Origin: Clostridia bacterium
GTDB taxonomy: Bacteria; Bacillota; Clostridia; Oscillospirales; CAG-272
NCBI GenBank assembly: GCA_028720145.1
Contig: JAQYLJ010000027.1
Coordinates: forward strand, 1-45,006
Reading direction: 5' to 3'
DNA length: 45,006 bases
Of this stretch, positions 8,977 through 17,025 are shown piece after piece (the first letter of the stretch is position 1; each line of letters begins with the position of its first letter). A model generated the notes under the pieces. It was not told where the DNA came from and ran no database searches. It worked only from the letters and a program-made list of their open reading frames with translations. A program made the position numbers and the translations under genes.

Positions 8977-9129
8977 ATGAACGATCGGAAACCTATCTGG
9001 ACACCGCCGGTGACGGAGATTATTTACCTCGGCGCGGACGATGTGATCCGCACCTCCGACACCCACCGCCAAGAAGAAGGTGTCGGCGACAAAACGACCT
9101 GGAATGACCTGTTCGGCGACGGTCAATGA
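8977..9129 (+). CDS. Uncharacterised small protein (50 aa)
   Basis: MNDRKPIWTPPVTEIIYLGADDVIRTSDTHRQEEGVGDKTTWNDLFGDGQ*; RBS gggaaaggag upstream of ATG; sits between two genes with matching orientation. Absent from the ORF track because of its length. Confidence 0.75.
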   Translation: MNDRKPIWTPPVTEIIYLGADDVIRTSDTHRQEEGVGDKTTWNDLFGDGQ

Positions 9130-9169
9130 TCGCCGGGAACTATCAGAACGAAACGAAAGGGTTACTAAC

Positions 9170-11137
9170 ATGAAAAAGATTACTTCGCTTATCCTCTGTA
9201 TCGTTTTGACCGTGGTGGCACTGACCGCGCTCTCGGTGGCTGTGTTCGCCGATGAGGGGGAAACGCCTGCGGTCAGCGATATCACGCTCGCCGGGTATCA
9301 GAACAAGAACGGCGGCTTCGATATCCGTATCGTCGGTAAGATCGCGAATGAGACGAACTACCGCGAGGTCGGTTTCGTCTTCTCGAACGGCACGACCTCA
9401 AAGGAGTGCGCCGCGAAATACATGTTCAAGACGTTGCTCGCGTCCGATGGGGAAAACACCTACGAGGCGCTGACAGCCGGTGAGGGCGAATACCTCTATG
9501 CCTATATCATTGAGGGCATTGAAGAAACCGCCGCTCTGACGCTCAGCGTCAAGCCATATGCCGTGAATAACGACAACGAGAAGATTTACGGCGAGGAAAA
9601 AACGCTCGTCAAGGAAGCGGGCGGACAGTTTGCGCAGGAGACGGTACATACCCACGCGCCGATTCACCACGAGGCGACCGTCGCCACCGCGGCAAGCTAC
9701 GCAACGGCATGGAACACGGAATACTGGTCCTGTGAAGGCTGCTCCAAGCTGTTTAGTGACGCCGCTTGCACGACCGTGGTCGAGGCAGATGCGGTCATGG
9801 CACCGGCGCAGAAAGACAATGCGGACTTTGTCAACAGCGAAACGAATCCTTATCTGCTCGCGAACGTAGCAGACTGGCAAGCCTATGCGGAAGCCGTCAA
9901 CGGCGGTGACAACATGAGCAGCAAATATGTGAAACTGACTGCCGACATCGGCACCGAAGAAGCACCTGTGACGACGGCAATCGGTACATCCTCTAATAAC
10001 CCGTATTGCGGCAATTTTGACGGCAACGGCAAGGAGGTATATGTGAACTTAAGCAGCACTTCTGCCATTGGTGTGTTTGCTTATTATAGGGGCGGTAGCA
10101 TCAGCAATCTGACCGTTCGCGGAACTGTCGCGTATACAAATACAACAACAACTGATCATTCCACGGTTGGTGGTGTGGTAGGCATGATTCTGCAGAATGC
10201 TACGGCAACCATCACAAACTGCAAAAACTATGCGAACATTCAGGCACCCGATAACTGCAGTGCGGGGGGAATCGTCGGGAAGAACAACGGCGGCGTTACC
10301 ATTTCCGGGTGCACGAATTACGGGAATGTCAATGGCGGAAAACTTGGCAAAAACCGCAGTATTGGTGGTATTATCGGGTGGATCAATCAGGTTGATACCA
10401 GAATTGAGAATTGCATAAACAACGGTGCGGTCAGCAGTACAGGCGATACGGCTACGACTGCCGGTACGGGCGGTATTGTTGGTATATCGGGAATGAGTCG
10501 TTCCGTGATTGATGGCTGTATCAATAACGGCACGGTCAGCGGTTATCGCTTTATCGGCGGTATCATCGGGTATGTCGTCCAGAATGCTACCATAACGAAT
10601 GTCAGCAATACTGCTGCCATTAGCGGTACGCGTGATATCGGCGGTATCATCGGCGGCACAGACAATACAAAAACGTCATCCACTTTTAACGAACTGTATG
10701 TGACAGGCGCGACAAACAGCGGCGCCGTCACCGGTACCGGTGACTTCATCGGCGGTATTGTCGGATATATCAACAGTACGGGCAACGTGCTGACCGATTG
10801 CACCAACACCGGCAACATCACCGGTGCAAAGAGCGTCGGCGGTATCATCGGACTGGTGAACGTGAGCAAGACCGCGACGGTGGACAACGCGACCGTGCGT
10901 GACTGCACCATTTCCGGCTCGCAGTCCGTCGGCGGCTGGATCGGCAGAATCGTTTCCAAGGCGACCGCGACCTACAAGAATTATACGGCACCGACCGGTG
11001 TTGCCTATGTGCTGGGCGGCACGGAGACGGAAGCCGTCGCAGGATTTGACACTGCGGGGCGTACGGACGGCGCAACTGCCGCACCCGGTGAGGCGTTCGG
11101 TACCTGCCCCGGCACGGCGACCAACGTCACCGAATAA
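9170..11137 (+). CDS. Secreted GLUG-repeat protein
   Basis: Signal peptide MKKITSLILCIVLTVVALTALSVAVFA; many GGIIGyv..a.itn..N.g.isG repeats. ATG at 9170 with RBS; the track start at 9080 is over-extended. Confidence 0.85.
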   Translation: MKKITSLILCIVLTVVALTALSVAVFADEGETPAVSDITLAGYQNKNGGFDIRIVGKIANETNYREVGFVFSNGTTSKECAAKYMFKTLLASDGENTYEALTAGEGEYLYAYIIEGIEETAALTLSVKPYAVNNDNEKIYGEEKTLVKEAGGQFAQETVHTHAPIHHEATVATAASYATAWNTEYWSCEGCSKLFSDAACTTVVEADAVMAPAQKDNADFVNSETNPYLLANVADWQAYAEAVNGGDNMSSKYVKLTADIGTEEAPVTTAIGTSSNNPYCGNFDGNGKEVYVNLSSTSAIGVFAYYRGGSISNLTVRGTVAYTNTTTTDHSTVGGVVGMILQNATATITNCKNYANIQAPDNCSAGGIVGKNNGGVTISGCTNYGNVNGGKLGKNRSIGGIIGWINQVDTRIENCINNGAVSSTGDTATTAGTGGIVGISGMSRSVIDGCINNGTVSGYRFIGGIIGYVVQNATITNVSNTAAISGTRDIGGIIGGTDNTKTSSTFNELYVTGATNSGAVTGTGDFIGGIVGYINSTGNVLTDCTNTGNITGAKSVGGIIGLVNVSKTATVDNATVRDCTISGSQSVGGWIGRIVSKATATYKNYTAPTGVAYVLGGTETEAVAGFDTAGRTDGATAAPGEAFGTCPGTATNVTE

Positions 11138-11156
11138 AAACAAAAAATCAACAACG

Positions 11157-11193
11157 CCCCCACACGGATTTGATCCGCGTGGGGGAATTTTTC
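11157..11193 (+). terminator. Rho-independent terminator
   Basis: cccccacacggat-ttg-atccgcgtggggg then aattttt. Confidence 0.8.
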
Positions 11194-11203
11194 CGGGGCA
11201 TGA

Positions 11204-11238
11204 CAAAGAGAGCCACCGCGCCGCGGTGGCTCTCTTTG
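11204..11238. terminator. Near-perfect palindrome, likely terminator of the convergent AraC gene
   Basis: caaagagagccaccgcg / cgcggtggctctctttg. Confidence 0.6.
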
Positions 11239-11332
11239 ATTGGTTTTTGGGGGGTCGCTGTTTGGCGGCGCTGTCGTACTGCCTCGTCGGGTCGGGGGCG
11301 TGCGGTGCTGTGACCGGGCGCGCCCCGGCGCG

Positions 11333-12136
11333 TCAGCGGTGGTTGCTGAAATATTCTTTCGCGTACTCGGTCGGGGAGACGCCCGTTTCGAGCTTAAACA
11401 TCTTGGAGAACGTGTAGACCGAGGAGTATCCCGTCATCTCGGCAATTCTCCCAATCGAGGCATCGTCGCCGATGAGCAGTTCCTTCGCTTTTTTAATACG
11501 GACGGTACGCAGGTACTTGATAGGTGACTCCCCGTAGACACGGGTGAACACCTTGCGGAAATATACCGTCGAGATACCCGCCATGGCGGCGAGGCTCTCG
11601 TTCGTGATATGTTTATCGAAATAGCGTGTGCGGATGTAGTCAATTACGGGTTCGAGCATATGCCGGTAGGAGCTCGGCAGATAAGTTTCTTTATGCTCCG
11701 TCACCGTGGCTTTATCGAGGATCTTATAGAACATGGACTTGCATTTGAGCAAATAATTGTCCTTTTTGAGATCCCACAGGTTCGCTACGTTCAGGAGCAT
11801 CGTGGCAATCTCCCGGCTGACTGCGTCGGAGAGCGCAAACTCATAAAAGTCGAACGGCTCGCCTTCCAGCTCCCCCTCGAACTCGATCGTGATGCACTTC
11901 CCCTGCTGCCCGAGCTGCCACTGATAGCGAGCATCCTTTGAGATGAGGAGCAGATGGTGCGGGTCGGTGACATAGGTCTTGCCGCCCGCGTAATAGTAGG
12001 TAAGTCCCTCGACCTTCAGCGTCAGGGCATAAGTCGAGCGGTCGTTGCGCGTGATGCGCTTCGTCTCATATCGGTAGATGGTGTTGACGGCAAGGATCCG
12101 GTGGAGGATCAGCTTTGAAATCGTTTTAGCATCCAT
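11333..12136 (-). CDS. AraC family transcriptional regulator
   Basis: C-terminal double HTH: ITNESLAAMAGISTVYFRKVFTRVYGESPIKYLRTVRIKKAKELL...IGRIAEMTGYSSVYTFSKMFKLETGVSPTEYAK. Start MDAKTISK at 12136. Confidence 0.93.
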   Translation of the reverse strand: MDAKTISKLILHRILAVNTIYRYETKRITRNDRSTYALTLKVEGLTYYYAGGKTYVTDPHHLLLISKDARYQWQLGQQGKCITIEFEGELEGEPFDFYEFALSDAVSREIATMLLNVANLWDLKKDNYLLKCKSMFYKILDKATVTEHKETYLPSSYRHMLEPVIDYIRTRYFDKHITNESLAAMAGISTVYFRKVFTRVYGESPIKYLRTVRIKKAKELLIGDDASIGRIAEMTGYSSVYTFSKMFKLETGVSPTEYAKEYFSNHR

Positions 12137-12145
12137 AGTAAGGCT

Positions 12146-12174
12146 ATTATAAAGCATATTGTACAAAAAAACAA
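12146..12174 (-). promoter_or_regulatory. Promoter of the AraC gene (TTGTTT-17-TATAAT)
   Basis: Minus-strand boxes at 12169-12174 and 12146-12151. Confidence 0.55.
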
Positions 12175-12190
12175 CCGCGTTTTTGATTTT

Positions 12191-12207
12191 TGCTAAATAT
12201 TTTAGCA
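12191..12207. promoter_or_regulatory. Perfect palindrome TGCTAAATATTTTAGCA in the divergent promoter region
   Basis: 7-bp arms around TAT, 7 nt upstream of operator copy 3. Confidence 0.6.
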
Positions 12208-12214
12208 CGGGTTC

Positions 12215-12278
12215 AGTATCAAAACGGACAAAAATATCACAATGGGCATTTACACCTTTTCGGGCATCCTCCTATAAT
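12215..12278 (+). promoter_or_regulatory. Operator-like motif copy 3 plus promoter (TTTACA-18-TATAAT)
   Basis: AGTATCAAAACGGACAAAAATATCACAATGGGCATTTACA at 12215-12254; TATAAT at 12273-12278. Confidence 0.78.
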
Positions 12279-12333
12279 AAAAATGTAGAACGGGCGCGCC
12301 CGCGCGCCTGCACCATTTCGAGAGGACAGAATC

Positions 12334-13383
12334 ATGGCGGAAAACGGAAAACTTCGCATCGGCATCTTCGGTATCGGGCACAATCATGCGGCGGCTGCCA
12401 TCGCCGCACTGAAAGCGCGTGAGGACGTGGAGATCGTCGGACTATGTGAGCCGGACGACGCGATGCGGGAAAAACGACTGAAGGAGAACCCCGCCGTCTA
12501 TGGTGACATTCCCGTGATGAGCGAGGAGCGCCTCCTCGCCTCGGGTATCCGCGCCGCAATGGTCGAAGCCTCTGTCCCCGACCTTGTACCGACTGCGCTC
12601 CGCTGTGCGGAAGCCGGACTTCATATCCACATGGATAAACCCGCCGGTACCGACCTTTCGCTCTATCGCACGTTCCTGGATGTCGCTCGGGAGAAGCATC
12701 TTGTCTTTCAGACCGGGTACATGTACCGCTACAACGCCGGTGTGCGCTACGTACTGGAGCGCGTCCGCAACGGGGCGCTCGGGCGTATCTACAATATCAC
12801 GGCGGAGATGTGTACCAAGCATCCGGGCTGGTTCGAGCGGCAACTCATCGGTTACGGCGTCAAGGCGCCGGTCATGTACATCTTCGGCGGGCATCTCATC
12901 GACCTCTGTATGCAGGTCAAAGGAGTCCCCGCGGATCTGACCGCTTTCCACACCGAGTCGGGCGACGGAGACATCCACTTTGAAGATACCTCTCTCGCGG
13001 TTCTGACTTATCCCGACGGGATCGCGACGGTGCGGGTCTCCTCCTGCGAGGTCAACGGTTGGGGTCTGCGCGAGTTTACGGTCTTTGGAGAGCAGGGCAC
13101 GATCACGGTGAGCCCGCTGGAAGCCCCAATGCGCGTCCGCGAGACGACGCTCGCAGAGCAGGAGCCGTGGAAAGACCGCTACCACACGGTAGACGTCCCC
13201 GAAGTCGGGCGGTACGACGTCATGATGCACGATTTCGTGTACATGGTGGAGGGGAAGATCCCCTACGACGTCGATTTCACCCATGAATACCTGCTACAGA
13301 AACTGACCCTCGAGGCATGCGGTTACACGGCGGAGGAAATGAATGCCAACGCTTCCATCACTGCCCGTGCGTCAGATGATTGA
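12334..13383 (+). CDS. Gfo/Idh/MocA family oxidoreductase
   Basis: N-terminal RIGIFGIGHNHAAAAIAAL Rossmann; HIHMDKPAGTD (EKP-like motif). Confidence 0.9.
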   Translation: MAENGKLRIGIFGIGHNHAAAAIAALKAREDVEIVGLCEPDDAMREKRLKENPAVYGDIPVMSEERLLASGIRAAMVEASVPDLVPTALRCAEAGLHIHMDKPAGTDLSLYRTFLDVAREKHLVFQTGYMYRYNAGVRYVLERVRNGALGRIYNITAEMCTKHPGWFERQLIGYGVKAPVMYIFGGHLIDLCMQVKGVPADLTAFHTESGDGDIHFEDTSLAVLTYPDGIATVRVSSCEVNGWGLREFTVFGEQGTITVSPLEAPMRVRETTLAEQEPWKDRYHTVDVPEVGRYDVMMHDFVYMVEGKIPYDVDFTHEYLLQKLTLEACGYTAEEMNANASITARASDD

Positions 13384-13423
13384 CAAACGAAACGCGAAAA
13401 GAGGATAATTGAATTGAAAATAA

Positions 13424-14575
13424 TTGACGGAAAAGTCGTCATTGAAACCGGTGCCGGCGGCAGACACCCTGCCACGCGCGGTGACGGGCCGAGGGACTGA
13501 CACGGTGACGCATTCCATCCAAACGACACAAGCGGTCACACCGCAGGCAGGTCAGCCGGACAGCACCGCCGGCACCACCCAAACGGGGGCAGAATCCGCC
13601 GGGGGCGGGAATCCTAAAGCCACGCTGACGGCAGTCGGGCTCGGTCTCATCGTCATGCTCCTCTGGGGGTCGCTGTTCCCGTTCGTCAAATACGGGTACA
13701 AGGTGTTCGAGATCGACACGTCGTTCTACCCGAACCTGATCCTCTTCGCCGGGGTGCGGTTCCTTGTGAGCGGCGCGCTCCTCTCGGCGTTCTGCCTCGC
13801 GACGCGGCGGACGTACCTCCTCCGACAACCGAAGAAGTGGCTCCCGACCGCCCTCGTCGCCCTGTTTGCCGTGGTACTTCATTATGCCTGCACCTATATC
13901 AGCCTCGGGCAGATCGACAGCTCCAAGACGGCGCTCCTCAAGCAGTCGGGCGTGCTCGTGTTCGTGTGCTTCTCGTTCCTGTTCTTCCGTGACGACCGAT
14001 TGACACCGGGGAAGATCATCGGCGCCGTGTGCGGGGTTGCCTCGGTGCTGGTCATCAATCTGGATTCCTTTAAGATCACGTTCGGTCTCGGGACGGCGCT
14101 CGTCATCGGCGCGAGCTTCTGCACTGTGATCTCCAACATCATCTTTAAGAAGAGTTTTCACGATGTCCCCGCCGTGACCGTCACGGGGTACTCGCAGCTC
14201 ATGGGCGGTCTGTTCCTGACCGTACTCGGGCTTGCCCTCGGCGGGCGAATCCCCTCCTTCGGTTGGCGCGCTGCGCTCGTCATGCTGTACATCATCGTCG
14301 CGACGGTGGTCAGCTACGGGCTGTGGTACTACGTCGTACAGAAATACGCGCTCTCAAAGCTCTTTATCATCAAGATGGCGGAGCCGCTGTTCGCGGCGCT
14401 CGTCAGCGTGCTGTTGCCGCTGGGGACGCATCTGACATGGCAGCACGCCGCCGCCTTTGCCCTCGTTGCCGTCGCCGTGTGCGTGAGCAACATACAATTC
14501 CCGAAACGAAGCAAAATCAAGAAAACCGTGTCCGCGGCAAGTAACGCCACGGAAGAAGAAGGAGAAACGAAATGA
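13424..14575 (+). CDS. EamA/DMT-family transporter
   Basis: About 10 TM segments; MLLWGSLFPFVKYGYKVFEIDTSFYPNLILFAGVRFLVSGALL; true start uncertain (TTG 13424 or GTG 13505). Confidence 0.82.
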   Translation: MTEKSSLKPVPAADTLPRAVTGRGTDTVTHSIQTTQAVTPQAGQPDSTAGTTQTGAESAGGGNPKATLTAVGLGLIVMLLWGSLFPFVKYGYKVFEIDTSFYPNLILFAGVRFLVSGALLSAFCLATRRTYLLRQPKKWLPTALVALFAVVLHYACTYISLGQIDSSKTALLKQSGVLVFVCFSFLFFRDDRLTPGKIIGAVCGVASVLVINLDSFKITFGLGTALVIGASFCTVISNIIFKKSFHDVPAVTVTGYSQLMGGLFLTVLGLALGGRIPSFGWRAALVMLYIIVATVVSYGLWYYVVQKYALSKLFIIKMAEPLFAALVSVLLPLGTHLTWQHAAAFALVAVAVCVSNIQFPKRSKIKKTVSAASNATEEEGETK

Positions 14576-15561
14576 AAGCCATGCTGATCGATGCCGACAA
14601 ACAGTTTGTCTGGAGTGACGTCGAGGAGCCCGTCCTTACGGACGAGGGCGTCATCGTCGAGATCTATGCCGCCGCGCTGAACCGCGCCGACCTCTTACAG
14701 CGGCAGGGGACCTATCCGTCGCCCGCCGGCTGGCCGCAGTGGCCTGGACTTGAGCTCGCGGGAAGAATCGTCGCGATGGGCAAGACCGCGGAGCGCGCGA
14801 GCGGGTATCACATCGGGGACAGCGTCTGCGCCCTCGTGGGCGGTGGCGCGTATGCGGAGCGCATCTCCCTGCCGTATCAGCTGCTCCTGCCGGTGCCGAA
14901 GGGAATGAGCATGGAGGAAGCCTCTACGCTCCCCGAAGCCTATACGACCAGTTACCTGAACCTCTTCGTCGAGGGGCACCTCACCGCCGGTCAGGTGCTG
15001 TACGTTGCCGCCGGGGCGAGCGGGCTCGCCAGCGCGGCAATCCCGATGGGGAAGCTCAACGGGGCTTATGTCGTGACGAGCGTACAGACGCGCGCCGCGG
15101 CAGAGAAAATCAAAAACCTCGGCGCCGATGAGATCATCATCCAGGAAGAAGAGAGTATCCCCGACGCGTTCGCGAGACTGGAGCGCGAGGGGCACCCGGT
15201 AAACGTCTGCATGGACTGCCTCGCCGGCGGAGATCTCGGTGCCGCGATGCCTTTCATGGCAAACGGCGGCTACTGGGTCATCATCTCGACGCTCGCGGGC
15301 ATCACGACGGAGGTGAAGCTCCGCCCACTCCTGACAAAGGGTTTGCACCTGGTGGGCAGTATGCTCCGCCGCCGCTCGAACGAAGAAAAACACGCACTGC
15401 TCACGGCTCTGCGCGACAATATGTGGCACTGGTTCGAGGACGGGACGCTGAAGCCGTCCGTCTATCGCATACTGGATATTTCCGAAGTGGACGAAGCGCA
15501 CGGGATCCTCGAACGGTTTGAAAACACCGGCAAGGTCGTCCTGCGTGTGAAACAATCGTAA
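14572..15561 (+). CDS. Zinc-type alcohol dehydrogenase-like / NAD(P)H:quinone oxidoreductase
   Basis: NRADLLQRQGTYPSPAGWPQWPGLELAGRIV; PIG3/QOR-like. ATGA overlap with the preceding gene. Confidence 0.88.
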   Translation: MKAMLIDADKQFVWSDVEEPVLTDEGVIVEIYAAALNRADLLQRQGTYPSPAGWPQWPGLELAGRIVAMGKTAERASGYHIGDSVCALVGGGAYAERISLPYQLLLPVPKGMSMEEASTLPEAYTTSYLNLFVEGHLTAGQVLYVAAGASGLASAAIPMGKLNGAYVVTSVQTRAAAEKIKNLGADEIIIQEEESIPDAFARLEREGHPVNVCMDCLAGGDLGAAMPFMANGGYWVIISTLAGITTEVKLRPLLTKGLHLVGSMLRRRSNEEKHALLTALRDNMWHWFEDGTLKPSVYRILDISEVDEAHGILERFENTGKVVLRVKQS

Positions 15562-15571
15562 GGGAGGCGCT

Positions 15572-17014
15572 ATGAAAAAACACCTGTTATGGACAATGCT
15601 CCTGCTATGTCTCGTCCTGCTCCTCGCGGGGTGCGGTGCGAAATACAGCTGGGACGATGAACGCCTGAACTACAATATCACCGGGGAGACGGTGGAAAAC
15701 GGGACGCTCTATGTGACGCGCAAAGGCGAAAAGGTCAAGCGCGCCGCCGAGGGCGATATCCTCTACGTCAATCTTGTCCCCGCTACGGGCTATGGGCGCG
15801 CGAGCATCACGGTCAACGGTGAGGCGATCGAGGGGTCGCAATTCACGATGCCTGCAGGCGACGTGAAAGTGGCGGCGACCGTCCGCCCCATCGTCAGTCA
15901 GATCACCGTGGACACCGCGCTCGTCGGCGGTACCGTCACGGCGGATAAGACAGAAGCCATGTACGGCGAAACCGTTACATTGACCGTCACGCCCGAGGCC
16001 GATTACACGCTCATCGAGCGCAGTCTGACCGTGAACGGGGCGGAGATCTATCGAGGACAGGCGGCGGAGGCGACGCAGGTCACGTTCCGTATGCCGCCGC
16101 ATGACGTCCGCATCACCGCCCGCTTCCGGGATACGACCCTGCGGATCACCACGATGGATGAATATCGCGCGTTTGCCGCCCTCGTCAACGGCGGGACGGA
16201 TTTTCGCGGTCGCCGCGTCATCATCGACGCGGATATCGGCTCCCCCGAGGCGCCGGTCGACGTCATGATCGGGAATGCATCGGATAAGGCGTTTGCCGGT
16301 ACCATCGAAGGTAACGGTCATACCGTGTATCTCAATCTGACCGGCACAAAGGGCATCGGTCTCATCGGTTATTCAAACGGCGCTACGGTGAGAGACCTCA
16401 CGGTCGCAGGGCAGGTCAAGTTGACCGCAGGCAATATGTATGCGGGCGGCTTTGTCGGTCTTGTCCAATGGGCGAGCGGCAGGGTCACGACGCTCGAGAG
16501 ATGCGTCAACGAAGCGACGGTCAATGTGACGGATTCGTCCAATGCCGGTGGCTTTGTCGGGCGGACGCTCGGTAATCTCACGGTCACGGGATCGGAAAAC
16601 AAAGGCAATGTGACGACCGCCGGCAATTATGCCGCAGGCATTGTCGGTTACATCAACAATTCCGATGCCTTGGGGGCGGGCGCTCCCGCCATCACCATCA
16701 CGGATACGGTGAATACAGGCAACATCACCGCCGTGAAGGGTGTCGGAGGCATCGTCGGGCTGTTCCATAAAGGGGCGGCAGGTGCCGTGCACGTCCTCAC
16801 GAACGTCTCGAACACCGGCACCCTCACGGGGGATGAACAGGTCGGTGGCATCGTCGCCGTCATCACGAGCCAGGCGACAGGCGGCTTTGACATTACGATC
16901 ACCTACCGCGAGGCGGGACTGAAAGACGAAAACGGGGAAGACCTCGTCGTGGGCGCTGACAATAACCGGAAAACAACGGTCATCACACACATCACCGATG
17001 ACGGAAATGTATGA
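15572..17014 (+). CDS. Lipoprotein with C-terminal GLUG repeats (paralogue of the 6711 C-terminus)
   Basis: Lipobox LLLAGCGAKY; FTMPAGDVKV and FRMPPHDVRI repeats; GLUG segment closely matching the 6711 protein. Confidence 0.85.
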   Translation: MKKHLLWTMLLLCLVLLLAGCGAKYSWDDERLNYNITGETVENGTLYVTRKGEKVKRAAEGDILYVNLVPATGYGRASITVNGEAIEGSQFTMPAGDVKVAATVRPIVSQITVDTALVGGTVTADKTEAMYGETVTLTVTPEADYTLIERSLTVNGAEIYRGQAAEATQVTFRMPPHDVRITARFRDTTLRITTMDEYRAFAALVNGGTDFRGRRVIIDADIGSPEAPVDVMIGNASDKAFAGTIEGNGHTVYLNLTGTKGIGLIGYSNGATVRDLTVAGQVKLTAGNMYAGGFVGLVQWASGRVTTLERCVNEATVNVTDSSNAGGFVGRTLGNLTVTGSENKGNVTTAGNYAAGIVGYINNSDALGAGAPAITITDTVNTGNITAVKGVGGIVGLFHKGAAGAVHVLTNVSNTGTLTGDEQVGGIVAVITSQATGGFDITITYREAGLKDENGEDLVVGADNNRKTTVITHITDDGNV

Positions 17015-17025
17015 GGAGGGGAAAG

